A DNA stretch of 64,000 nt, taken from the NCBI GenBank assembly GCA_001839685.1, contig MLAK01000573.1, positions 4,268-68,267 of the forward strand, in the 5' to 3' direction. The position numbers were made by a program, and so were the translations under genes. Shown here in pieces: positions 51,052 to 61,103 of the stretch. Each line of letters begins with the position of its first letter. The stretch's first letter is position 1. Source of the DNA: Tritrichomonas foetus. Taxonomy: Eukaryota > Parabasalia > Tritrichomonadida > Tritrichomonadidae. The notes under the pieces were generated by a model. The model was given only the letters and a program-made list of their open reading frames with translations, was not told the DNA's origin and did not search any database.

Positions 51052-52458
51052 CAACAAAATTAATTTTTAAAATTTGAATGTAATCACTAGGTGAACTTTT
51101 TGACTAGTTGTATAAAAAAATTCTATGAAATAATATACAATCTGAGTTTTCGCGTGCTTCTCGATGGATTTCGAATATTTTCAGATAAATGCACCATTAG
51201 AAGAAGATATTAAAATGATGCTGTGATTTTGATATTCAATATTTCAAAAGAATTACGCTAATTTTCAATAGATATAAATCTATTATTCAATGGGATCGAT
51301 TTTTTTCAAAAAGCTTTTCTCAAGTGTTTTGAATAATCGCCAAATTTTTGAATTAGTTAAAAAAAAAAATTATTTGAAAAGAAAATCAATATGAAATATT
51401 TCATAAAATAAATTCAAGGGGAAATATTGAATAAGAATATTTAAGAAAAATTTTACGATAGTAAATTTATTTTTGGCTTTTTGATCAATTAATTGGCATG
51501 TAAAAAAATTGAGAGAATTTCGATGACTCAACGTTTAGATTTTTTCAAATTTCTGAGATATTATTTCTCATTAATTGTAACCTTTCTCAACATTATATAT
51601 GCAAATTGATATTTGCATTATATGGTACTATAATATTATCTCACTCTTTATTGTTTTTGTAAAAGAAAATGGCATCTATTTTCAGAAATTGATTTTATTC
51701 ATGAAAACTTTTGTCCATTCAATTTTTTTTTTTGCGTGAAAAGTTTGTAATATTGTGAGAAAAATTGAAAAGCATATTTTTGTGTTTCTTTATCTCAATA
51801 AAGTGGTTAAATTGATATGATTGATGGATATTTAATACATAACATACTTAATGTAAAATTATGATTTACTGAACTATTTTAATTTCTAAGATACATAGAA
51901 ATATTTATGTTTTTATTTGATTTAGAATTTCAGTCATTATTTTTTCTATATGTTATGAAAATTGAATTGATTAATTTCTATCAATGCGCGATTTTGAAAC
52001 AAAGCTTTTTGGAATATAATTATCCAAGAAATATGATATTTTCTCGTGTTTTGAAAATGTCGAAAAGTCCATCTAAATTTCCACCAATAATCCTTTGGAA
52101 ATATTGCAATTGTTTTAATTAAAAAGAATAATTTCGAGTGTTTTTACTTTACCTTTAAATCTGTGTATTCCTCACTCATTTGGCCATTCCAAGTCCCATT
52201 CAAATTTATTGTACTTTTCGACATTTTTTGTTTTCTACATTTTTCAATTGATTTTTTTCCACAGACCAAGAAAAGCCCCACATTTTCAAAACGCTACTAA
52301 TACATACTGTTGCATTCTTTCAACTAATTTCCAAAAAACTTTTCCTCAATCTTTTTATAACATATTCTGAAAGATTCCTACCATTACAAAAAATTTTCTA
52401 TATTAAGTATTCAAATTGTGAAATAGTATTGAAATATTCTTGTTTCACAATTCTTCAA
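51052..52458. other. Intergenic region, no gene seen
   Basis: About 1.4 kb, very AT-rich. A 71-codon ATG frame at 51907-52122 has chance-like composition (F, L, Y, I rich) and no recognisable feature. I see no RNA gene. Confidence 0.45.
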
Positions 52459-53733
52459 TTACCTAATATTTTGAACCGAAGGAATTTTTTTGGAATTAAG
52501 CACTGACTTTACATTCACGTCTGTTAACTGTATCTCAAGTTGTGACATTTCTGTGGCTTTTTTATAATTGACTAAATGACGAATAGCCAACAAAGAAGGT
52601 TGTCCAATATTTGATGGTGGTGCACTTTTTCTTAGCTGAGGAAGATTAGTCTTTTTTGATTGTGCTTCTTTCAATCGAAGTTCTAATTGTTTTTTTAATT
52701 TGAGATATGACTCTTTTTCATTTTCTAGTCTTGACATCAAAGTTTGTATTTTTCTGTTTTTGTTATCATTAAAACATTCAATTTGTAAATGTTGTTTTTC
52801 CAACATCTGTTCATACAATTGTTTAATATGTGAAACTGCATTTCTTTGAGCTTCAATTGTTTCCAATCTCTGCAATTCATCTGCTTTCTTTTTAACTTCT
52901 TTTGCATTTTCAAAATCATGAGCAAGAGCCAATATTTTTTGTATTTTTCGAATTTGTAAAAGTTTATTTGATGGTTTTGTGAATTGTTGAATGAATTCTT
53001 GTGTTTGACAATCAATTTGAAACTGCTTTTTTTCATCTTCATAACTTTCAAGGAGTTCATTAAATCTTAAATCTTCCTGTTCTTTTAATTCATTTATCAT
53101 AACTTCATATTGCTTAATAGCTTTTTCTTCTTTTGATTGAACTTCTTCAATTCTAGATTCAATTGATTTTGAAAGAGTTGAAGAAAAATGATTCCCTGAA
53201 TCACATAAATACATATCAATCAATTCAACAATGGCTTTATCCATTCGAGCGGCAGAGTCATAATTTTCTTCAATCAAATATATCATTGATTTACTTTTCG
53301 CAAATTGAAGAGCTTCATCTCTCATTGAAAAAGGAGGAAGAATTTTCTTATCCATGAATTGCTTCAAAGCTTCTTCTAATTCTTCATCTGTAAATTTTGA
53401 CTCGTATGCTGGCGTTTTCATTGGTGAATTTTGTTGTGACTTACTTCTTTGATTATTCCTTTGATTAGACATGGAAATATTTGATATTTTACTAGAATTT
53501 GGAATTTCTGTTATGAAAGGAGACTTTGGACGTGATGGCGATTGTGATGATGATTGTGATGCTGTTTTTGAAGGTGATGGTGATTTACTCTGTGATTTTG
53601 AGCGTAGTGGTGATGAAGCAATTGAATTGTCTGATGGAGACAATTTCTTTTTATTTGGGGTATGTTGACCATCTGTAGCTGAATTTGAAGTATCAACCAA
53701 CTTATTACCAGAAGATTCAATAATATTGTTCAT
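52459..53733 (-). CDS. Coiled-coil protein with Ser/Pro-rich N-terminus
   Basis: A 424-residue protein from the ATG at 53733 (a TTG lies just upstream). Residues about 20-100 are rich in S, P, K and Q with SPS-type repeats (a likely phosphorylated, disordered region). Residues about 115-185 form a short helical block (TDEELEEALKQFMDKKILPP), followed by a long coiled coil (about 190-380) rich in E, K, Q and L. The tail contains LPQLRKSAPPS. This arrangement is common among uncharacterised trichomonad proteins and suggests a cytoskeletal or scaffold role, but no function is shown. It is divergently oriented to the membrane protein gene, with 228 bases between the starts. Confidence 0.75.
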   Translation of the reverse strand: MNNIIESSGNKLVDTSNSATDGQHTPNKKKLSPSDNSIASSPLRSKSQSKSPSPSKTASQSSSQSPSRPKSPFITEIPNSSKISNISMSNQRNNQRSKSQQNSPMKTPAYESKFTDEELEEALKQFMDKKILPPFSMRDEALQFAKSKSMIYLIEENYDSAARMDKAIVELIDMYLCDSGNHFSSTLSKSIESRIEEVQSKEEKAIKQYEVMINELKEQEDLRFNELLESYEDEKKQFQIDCQTQEFIQQFTKPSNKLLQIRKIQKILALAHDFENAKEVKKKADELQRLETIEAQRNAVSHIKQLYEQMLEKQHLQIECFNDNKNRKIQTLMSRLENEKESYLKLKKQLELRLKEAQSKKTNLPQLRKSAPPSNIGQPSLLAIRHLVNYKKATEMSQLEIQLTDVNVKSVLNSKKIPSVQNIR

Positions 53734-53952
53734 TAAATACAATAGACTCGAATTAAAGATTTAAATATTGAATGCGAACCATTTTGGCATTTTTCAATGA
53801 ACTCAACCGAATAATGTATTAAAAAGTTCCAATGAATTTGAATAATCATTCAATATTGAATAATCCAAAGTTGAATAATAACAGGTTTATTTAAGTTTAT
53901 AAATGGTCGATTATGCCACCCAAATAAGCTCAGAATAATTTCCAAAATTAAT

Positions 53953-53957
53953 TCACA
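53953..53957 (+). promoter_or_regulatory. Initiator-like element (TCACA)
   Basis: TCACA ends 4 bases before the ATG at 53962. It fits the short-leader pattern seen across the window. Confidence 0.45.
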
Positions 53958-53961
53958 TCAC

Positions 53962-54855
53962 ATGACAACCCTAACTGGGTGCGAGAATTTGGGTTTGTTT
54001 CTCAACTTTGGATTTATTCCATCATGCGTTACAATAGCGAATCTGATCTTTATTGCGATGGCATATGATCCATTGCAGAGCATTTCCTCACCAACGAATA
54101 TCATTTTTATTGTTGCAATTATTGTTGTTTATTTTGAAGGGGCCTGCTCAGTTTATATATATAATAAATCAATCAATAGTTTTCATCGTCGACTCCTCGA
54201 TGAAAAAGGAGCGATTTTATTAGTTTGTTTATTTCACCCATTTTATTATTTAGTTACCCTCCCATCAACTATGCTTTCAATTGTCCATGTTATAGGAACA
54301 CCAAAAAACATATGGAATCGAATAGCATGTTCAGAAAATTGTTATATTTCCTCACTTCACACAATTCAAGCACATGGAATGAACTGCATCACATGCAAAC
54401 ATTTCTACATTGGAATCCCATTCTTTTTTGTACTTATATTTTATTCATTATTTTTTATTGTTTTAACACCTTTGGTTTTCTTATTTTGTTCATCAATTTG
54501 TTTAGGCCCACTCGGTATTGCCATTCATCTTTGTATCCGAGATGAATTTGGTTTTGTTGACAGTTTTTGGCACTCAATTAATCAAGCCCACATTTTGACA
54601 GTATTGTTTTTTGCTTTAACTAACTCAATTCCATCTGTTGTAATTTGTGCTGCTTATGTTGCATCAGTTGCATCGACTTGGCCATCTTATTTATTGATTT
54701 CTGTTTGTATCCTTAACGTTCTTTGCGCAATTCCATGTTGCCACATATTGTTTACTTCAAGAGGAATCAAATGGGACGCCAAAAAGCAGCCACATGTTTC
54801 AACCAAAACCAGCTCATCAATTCAAGAATCATCAACTAATACAGAAACCGCTTAG
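53962..54855 (+). CDS. Multi-pass membrane protein (function unknown)
   Basis: A 297-residue protein with about seven hydrophobic segments, roughly at residues 12-35, 45-65, 82-108, 150-172, 174-192, 212-238 and 243-265. A cysteine-rich loop between the third and fourth segments (CSENCYISSLHTIQAHGMNC ... CKHF) may bind metal or form disulfides. A Ser/Thr-rich cytosolic-looking tail ends the protein. I could not name the family. The ATG at 53962 is preceded by an initiator-like TCACA. Confidence 0.75.
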   Translation: MTTLTGCENLGLFLNFGFIPSCVTIANLIFIAMAYDPLQSISSPTNIIFIVAIIVVYFEGACSVYIYNKSINSFHRRLLDEKGAILLVCLFHPFYYLVTLPSTMLSIVHVIGTPKNIWNRIACSENCYISSLHTIQAHGMNCITCKHFYIGIPFFFVLIFYSLFFIVLTPLVFLFCSSICLGPLGIAIHLCIRDEFGFVDSFWHSINQAHILTVLFFALTNSIPSVVICAAYVASVASTWPSYLLISVCILNVLCAIPCCHILFTSRGIKWDAKKQPHVSTKTSSSIQESSTNTETA

Positions 54856-55428
54856 TATCATCATTTATTTTTTTCCCCCGACTGATAATATTATCTACAA
54901 TTGGAAAAATATTCAAGATATTTTATTTATAACCAAAAAGGTGTAAATTCTACACATGTTTAAAATGATTTTATTCAGGTTAAACATGAAAATATCATGA
55001 ACATAAAAAACGCAAAATCAAAAAGGAACAGATAAGAAAACTTCGACATGGAAGCCAAAAATCACAGTTAGAAGGAAACTTAAACCTGAATAGAGAAGAA
55101 TTATCTCAAAATCAAGTATTGTCTCAGTAAAAGATTATATGTGCAAAATATATTTATATATTTTAATATCTTTCAGGTTACAGATTTTTCATCATCAACA
55201 TCATGCATCAAATTATTTTCTTTCAATATATGATGTTTATATTTTTTTCTCAATCTATTAAAATAACGACTATTTATATTTTATTTTCTTGATTTTATTC
55301 TTCTTCAACAACCAAATTTTGATATTAATTAGAAAAATAAAATTTTTCATTTTCAATTCATAATTCTTTTCTATTTTGAAATGGGATTTTTGATTAATAT
55401 TTAAAAAACACCATATGATATCTGATTA
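54856..55428. other. Intergenic region, no gene seen
   Basis: 573 AT-rich bases downstream of the membrane protein gene. No open frame or structure stands out. Confidence 0.45.
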
Positions 55429-55668
55429 TCAACAGAATAAATTCACATTGTCAAGCTTATACACCAATATCACAATTAAAACAATCAACATAAACAAGTT
55501 TTCCCACTCGAAGTTGGGTCGTAAGATTTTGAAACCTTGGTCGTAAAAGAGATGCATAAAACCCTTGGTAGGATTTCTTTTCAAAATCTGGGCATACAAG
55601 AACCTAGAAATGAAAGACCAGATAAAACCTGAATTCATATATCGATAAAAGAGTTTCAATGTGATCAT
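55429..55668 (-). CDS. Candidate Sec61-beta-like small tail-anchored protein
   Basis: A 79-residue frame (ATG at 55668) with one C-terminal membrane helix (LFMLIVLIVILVYKL) and almost nothing after it. The segment before the helix, GFMHLFYDQGFKILRPN, resembles the conserved stretch of Sec61 beta (G-G-M-x-x-F-Y-T-D-x-x-x-G-x-K-x-x-P). Size and topology fit. Sec61 beta is the small subunit of the ER translocon. There is no clear initiator near the ATG, and the frame could instead start at the internal ATG 38 codons in. The match is short, so this remains a candidate. Confidence 0.35.
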   Translation of the reverse strand: MITLKLFYRYMNSGFIWSFISRFLYAQILKRNPTKGFMHLFYDQGFKILRPNFEWENLFMLIVLIVILVYKLDNVNLFC

Positions 55669-56074
55669 AGAAATCTAATGTATAAATATTCAAAAGGTTC
55701 AATTATTCTTTGAAAAAGTCATAAGATTTCATCATAAAATAATCGGGAATCCCAAAATAATCGAGAATCCACTATAATTTATAGTCTATAAAATATTTCA
55801 CTATTCAAGGAAAAAAAACTGAGTTACTTATATAATTTATCGATAAATTATTATCCCTTGAATTAAATATGAATTTTTCTTAAGAAATGTTTCAATGTAA
55901 GTGGACTTTTTCTAATAGATTTAGATATTCATTATTCAGAAACTCTGAAAAAAAACGTATCCAATCCGATTTTCAGATTATTCATTGAATATACATTGTT
56001 TATGCAAAAAGTTACATTCTGAGAATTTCGAATTCCCTTTCCTTTGAAAAATTCCAAAATTTTCTGAATTATCC
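55669..56074. other. Intergenic region, no gene seen
   Basis: 406 AT-rich bases. A CCTTT element at 56041-56045 lies 30 bases before the next start codon. Confidence 0.45.
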
Positions 56075-57253
56075 ATGTCGAAGCAGGGCGCAAAGACAGA
56101 GCGCTCGGTCGTCGATCACTTCTACCGCATTATTGGACCATTAATTCGCCTTCCCCGACAAAAAATTATCAACTTTGGCACGACTTTACCAATCCCCCGA
56201 TTCGATGAAAGCGATATTAAAGAATTATGTGAAGAAGCAACAAACATTTTGAAACCGCAAGGCCCCCTTCTCAAAATCGATCCACCTTGTTACGTTGTTG
56301 GCGACATTCACGGCGATTTGCATGATTTACTTCGAATCTTTTCAGAAGTCGGCGATTTGACAAAAACTAAAATTATTTTTCTGGGTGATTACATCGATCG
56401 CGGCGGTTTTTCTCTAGAAGTCGTTATCGTCTTATTTACCGTCTTATGCAAATTTCCAAATAACGTAATTTTACTTCGCGGGAACCATGAATTTCCAAAC
56501 GTTTACAGCTGCACCAGTCTTTCAGACGAGCTGAAGGGCTTGTATCAGAACAATTCGCTATTTCATGTAATTCATAACGTTTTCATTTGGCTTCCGCTAG
56601 CCACGCTTGTCGCGGGCAAGTATTTATGTCTCCATGGGGGCATTGGGCCAGATTTGAATTCAATTTCAGATATCCAAAATATTCCATATCCGATCACCAA
56701 CTATGATGAAAGTAAACTTGTTGCAGATATTTTATGGAGCGATCCATGCAAAACGATCATGAATTTTCTTGACTCAACAAGGGGATGCGGCATGTTTTTT
56801 GGTCAGACTGCAATCTCGCAGTTTATTAAAGAAAATAACTTAAAAATGTTAATTAGAGCACACCAATGTATTTATGATGGTGTAGAAATCTTTAAGGATC
56901 TCGTAATGACAGTTTTTTCAACAAGCTTTTATAATGATGAAGAAAATAAAGGGGCATTTGTTCACATTGACCAAAACTTGGAAATTCAAACGCATATTTT
57001 GCAGCCAATGAAACCAATTAGAAGAGCAGTTGCAAGTTATGCACAGGTTGCTCCAAGAAAAGGCGGAATTATCAAACGACCAGTGATCAGAATTCCATCT
57101 GCAAATAATCCAATTTCACCAACTGGGCATCTCATCATGCCACAGATTAACAGAGCACGCTCAAGATTGAGTTTGACACTTGTACCGGCGATAGTGAGAC
57201 CTAGACTGCCTGATCTTGATGCAGAACTCATTCCGACAATCAGCGTACACTGA
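56075..57253 (+). CDS. PPP-family serine/threonine phosphatase
   Basis: A 392-residue protein. The metal-binding and catalytic motifs are all present: GDIHGDLHDLLRI (about residue 75), GDYIDRGGFS, RGNHEF, LHGGIGP and RAHQCIYDG. The core resembles PP1/PP2A-group enzymes. The C-terminal extension (about residues 315-392) is rich in R, P, I and A and unlike known regulatory tails. The first 30 codons and parts of the core are GC-richer than the flanks. It differs clearly from the second PPP gene at 49936-51051 and is not a recent tandem copy. The ATG at 56075 is the only nearby in-frame start. Confidence 0.94.
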   Translation: MSKQGAKTERSVVDHFYRIIGPLIRLPRQKIINFGTTLPIPRFDESDIKELCEEATNILKPQGPLLKIDPPCYVVGDIHGDLHDLLRIFSEVGDLTKTKIIFLGDYIDRGGFSLEVVIVLFTVLCKFPNNVILLRGNHEFPNVYSCTSLSDELKGLYQNNSLFHVIHNVFIWLPLATLVAGKYLCLHGGIGPDLNSISDIQNIPYPITNYDESKLVADILWSDPCKTIMNFLDSTRGCGMFFGQTAISQFIKENNLKMLIRAHQCIYDGVEIFKDLVMTVFSTSFYNDEENKGAFVHIDQNLEIQTHILQPMKPIRRAVASYAQVAPRKGGIIKRPVIRIPSANNPISPTGHLIMPQINRARSRLSLTLVPAIVRPRLPDLDAELIPTISVH

Positions 57254-58140
57254 AAATTTATCAATACCCATATCAACTTTTACTCATTCGATTTTCTTTT
57301 TATTTTCGTATTTTGTTAAATTGGATCATACAATGATGTATTGGTGTCAAATTATCTTCTGAGAAAAATAGATATTGATGAAAATACATAGATATTGATG
57401 GAATTCCTTCATATTTAATGAAGTAATTAATGTTATTTGTCTAAAATTTGTTAATATTATTTTAAATTCTATTTTTTCAAATGTTTTTGAAATTTAATTT
57501 GATGTGATGGTATGACAATTGTCTAATTTACAAAGGGTTATTTGTGGAAATGTGGAATTTATCACATGGAAACAGATGTATTTATCCACATTTTCGATTC
57601 AATCAAAGAGTCGAATTTTGATATTTTGATCTTCACTTTTCACGCAATGCTGGACACCTTTTATGAGCACTTTTATGAAAAATTCAAAAAACAATTCGAT
57701 TTAACTGAAGAAGATATCAATTAAACAATCGAAAGATAAATGACCAGATGAATCATCAATTATTCAACAAGAACAAGAAAATCAATTTCATAAGACGAAA
57801 TATCTAAAATTATTCGGAAAGATATTAATCATATCATTGATTATATTTCAAAAATTTAATATTTTGATCTAAATTAAACCATCATTTTTAGAAAACAACC
57901 CATATATTAACAATTATTTTAATAAAGGAACTAGTCTTTTTGAATATTCAATGTCATTTAGTTCAATTAAAGGCATGTGAAAATCCAATATCGTCTTATT
58001 TGGCTTAGCTTTTGCAAAATTTTCATTATGTGTGGTATATAAATATCAAAGATTTTTCGTTGTCTTTTACTATATAATGTTGAATATTCAACAGAGTCAT
58101 TACAATATTGTATTTTTAGGAATCATTATGAAATTCTTCA
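57254..58140. other. Intergenic region with small unassigned ORF
   Basis: AT-rich. A short + strand frame (57566-57724, 52 codons from an ATG) ends in YEHFYEKFKKQFDLTEEDIN and looks protein-like, but has no family match. It may be a relic or a small gene. Confidence 0.3.
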
Positions 58141-58470
58141 TCAATTAGAAGAAGAAACAATATTTTCAAGTGATAAAAATATCCATACCGGTTCTTCATC
58201 AACTTTATCTTCTTTTGTTTGTTCTTCTTTTTTTATTGGTTCTTCTTCGGAATTAGTTTTTTCGGCTTTTACTTGTTCTTCCCCTTTTGGTTGTTCTTCT
58301 TCTTTAGTTCGTTCGACTTCCTTAGTGGATTCTTCTTCATTTTCAATATCTTCTAGATTGATAGATCGAGTTTTAATGACAGGAAGTTCTTCGTCAACTT
58401 TATCTTCTTTTGTTTGTTCTTCTTCTTTAGATGAATCAATTTTATTACTAAATGTATTGAATTTTATTAA
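58141..58470 (-). pseudogene. Decayed acidic low-complexity ORF without start codon
   Basis: A 109-codon minus-strand stretch is open between stops but contains no ATG. It encodes an E/K/Q/D-rich sequence with the unit KEEEQTKEDKVDEE near one end and KKEEQTKEDKVDEE near the other, about 65 residues apart. Upstream the same frame continues (for example LFELELEKYSIIT) but is interrupted by a TGA and a TAA, suggesting decay. It may be the tail of a lost gene similar in style to the acidic tail of the solenoid protein at 2325-6530. Confidence 0.45.
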
Positions 58471-59281
58471 TCACGTGATTATTGAATATTTTTCCAATTC
58501 TAATTCAAATAAGTTTTATAAAAAGAAATATTTAATCTTAGCGAGAAAATAAAATTCACATTTTTGATGACGTACAATCATGATATCAAAATGAAAATTT
58601 CATGACGTAAAAAGGATGTGATACATGACTATATACCCAAAGTAATTCCAAAATGATAATCACTAATTTCCAATATATTCATCAAATTCGATGAAAAAAT
58701 ATCACCAAGTCGAGTGAAGGTGATTTCACATATTGTTGAATTGGATATATAACAATGGCGTGACAAAGATATTCACTTGTGGAATTACAGCAAGTGATTC
58801 ACTTCTGCATCACATCACCATAATTTATTTGAAAATCTGTCTTTTCAATTTTTTTTCGTTCGCTTGAATTTTTCAATTCGATCATTTACGGTTGTACGTC
58901 AACAATTATGGCTTGACAGTGAAGCATGTAAGTCACAAAGATTGATGGACATAAAATTGGGTCCATTTTGTTTTTAACGAGGATATATGATAATCCCGCC
59001 AAAACAATAATCAGAAAATGCAGGCCCAAAAATTCAGTAAATAACACTACACTCGAAACACAATCATTTATTACGAAATTCTCCGTATTCTGTACAGAAA
59101 CTGGCGATTTATGCGAGAGGCTCATTTCAAACTGTTATTATTATTTAGAAATAGGTCGACAAGATTCATTGTATATTAATCTCATTCAAATCTTCCATAA
59201 GAAAACAACAGCAGCGGAAAAAAGACATTATTTGGGGTGGAAAAAAGTAGTTAATTCAATCTTTCAGAAATCATTCAAAAA

Positions 59282-59283
<2 letters not shown>

Positions 59284-59313
<30 letters not shown>
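59284..59313 (+). repeat. Poly(A) run of 30 bases
   Basis: Thirty consecutive A residues directly follow a TAA stop at 59283-59285 of a + strand open frame. It may be a simple homopolymer or the tail of a retrocopied transcript. Confidence 0.6.
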
Positions 59314-59315
<2 letters not shown>

Positions 59316-59855
59316 ATTAAAAAAAAACCCATTGTATTTTGAATTGATACACAAAAAATTATAATATGTTTTCACAATTTAATTGAATATTATCGTCATT
59401 TTTCGAATACAATGTTCTTAACAAATATGAATATTTAATAAAGTAACTCTATTTTTTATAATACTTCAAATTTATTAAATTTGGTTGATTTCATCTTCAG
59501 GTACTTTTTAACAAATAATTGACTTTTTCAATATAATAAACATTCTTTCAGAATTATTCCTCAAAAATATTAATTTCAGTGAGAGTCTCGAATAAACTTT
59601 AAAAAATCAGCTTGAAAATATAGTCTATTAATATTTCAACATCACGCAAAAACAACTAATGAAGTATTTTGAATATAGGCTCAAATAACGAATTTTTATA
59701 TTCATTCAATTATTTTTTTTTTGCACAATTTCTACCAAATGTTAGGTGAGGTGATTTTTTTCCTTTGAAAATCTTGAAAAGTTATAGAAATTTCTATAAT
59801 ATTCTCAAAATTTTAATTCAAAAACTTTTTTGTTCTTGTATTTTTCGTTTGATCC

Positions 59856-59860
59856 TCACA
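59856..59860 (+). promoter_or_regulatory. Initiator-like element (TCACA)
   Basis: TCACA ends 4 bases before the ATG at 59865, giving a leader of about 7 bases. Confidence 0.45.
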
Positions 59861-59864
59861 AGAA

Positions 59865-60437
59865 ATGATCAACAAAAGATCAAATGTTATCCCGTTTCCA
59901 AGCAGTAAAGCCTCTTCATCAGTTGTTGATCAACAGCAATCATCAAATGAAAATACGCAGAGCTGCGAAGCTTCATCATTTCCATCGCTGCAATTTCAGC
60001 TTCCAAATGCGTGCCCTAATCGCCCATTTGCTTATGGAAAGCAGGGCTTCAAACGTGATGAAAATTCAGTTGCAGGATCAAATTCAATAACAGGATCGAA
60101 CTCAATCTCGCCCAATTTTTCGGTCGTTGGGGGAAGAAGGGGTACCTGGCCGTGCATGCAAACACTTAAAGCTTCCAATCTCCTAATCAAAATGCCATTC
60201 CGCCAACAGAAACCAGCTCAAATACCGACAATTATGATTACGTCATTCCAAAATCAAGATACCATCTCGAATAAAAGTTTAACACGATCACACTCAAAAA
60301 GTAGTGCATCGTCTGATGAAAATGGAAACGATGATATTTTCACAAGCAGGCAAGAAACTAAAAAATTACCAAATCTCTTCCAACCACATATCATCAGAAA
60401 AACTCCGTCACAATTTTGTGTAAGAAATGTTATCTGA
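59865..60437 (+). CDS. Serine-rich hypothetical protein
   Basis: A 190-residue protein rich in S, N, Q and P, probably largely disordered. It has a short tandem-like repeat SVAGSNSITGSNSISPNFS (about residues 68-86) and a basic patch VVGGRRGTWPC. The tail is basic and Ser-rich (SLTRSHSKSSASSDENG). There is no recognisable domain, signal peptide or membrane helix. The start codon has an initiator-like TCACA close upstream, and codon use is less AT-biased than in the flanking DNA, which supports a real gene. The function is unknown. Confidence 0.6.
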   Translation: MINKRSNVIPFPSSKASSSVVDQQQSSNENTQSCEASSFPSLQFQLPNACPNRPFAYGKQGFKRDENSVAGSNSITGSNSISPNFSVVGGRRGTWPCMQTLKASNLLIKMPFRQQKPAQIPTIMITSFQNQDTISNKSLTRSHSKSSASSDENGNDDIFTSRQETKKLPNLFQPHIIRKTPSQFCVRNVI

Positions 60438-61103
60438 AATGTAAAAATTGTACCGACTTTCATCTATCTTATATCAATATGTCTTGAGAATAAATTCATC
60501 GGCTTTGAAAATGTATACCATGAAATATTTATTGTAAACTATTTTTTTGTGATTATTTTTCAATGTTTATTATTTGTAATAACTATTAAAGTTTTGAACT
60601 ACTTAAAAGATTAGACATAAGTATATCGCATACGATTTTTTATTTTACTTTTTAACTTCACGATTTTTAAATCAAAAAGATGTTGCCAACAAATTATAAA
60701 AAAATGTCTATCGTTCCTGGTTGGTCACCCGGTTATCATTGACTTAATAAAGCGTTTTTTATATAATATATTGGTGTACTATTGATTAAGGATATTGTCA
60801 ATTTCTCGTGTCTCTTCAATAAAACGAGCTACCCCAAAACTAGTAGTTACTAACTATTTTTCAACTCATCAATTTTTAAGTTGCAACTTCAATAAACTTT
60901 GTGTGTCATGTTTATCTTTAATAATATTAAAATTTGTACAAAGAAATAATATAGGAAGGAAAGATATAACTATTTGAATAGGTTTAAAAAAGATAAGAAA
61001 TTCAAATCGAAATTATATTTACTTAAAATAAAAAATACATATATTAACCGAAAAAAGATCATATATTCTTTTCATATAACTTCTAGAATATATTGAATGG
61101 TGT
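60438..61103. other. Intergenic region, no gene seen
   Basis: 666 AT-rich bases between two convergent genes. A 60-codon frame at 60795-60977 looks like chance. A small GC-richer patch near 60710-60740 forms no tRNA-like structure that I can see. Confidence 0.45.

Larger units (their letters stand above)
58471..59864. other. Intergenic region with an A30 run
   Basis: AT-rich. A 7-bp hairpin (TCACTTG/CAAGTGA) lies at 58773-58797. Two overlapping small frames lie on opposite strands (a 79-codon minus-strand ATG frame at 58886-59125 with one hydrophobic stretch, and a + strand TTG frame ending at 59285); neither is convincing. An uninterrupted run of 30 A residues lies at 59284-59313. The last bases are the promoter of the next gene. 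Confidence 0.4.

Noticed and set aside
51907..52122. 71-codon ATG frame
   Set aside because: F/L/Y/I-rich composition, no initiator, no motif and no transcript-like 3' signal; probably chance.
59041..59125. Start of a 79-codon minus-strand membrane-like frame (58886-59125)
   Set aside because: No initiator, overlaps another open frame on the opposite strand, and the hydrophobic stretch alone is weak evidence.
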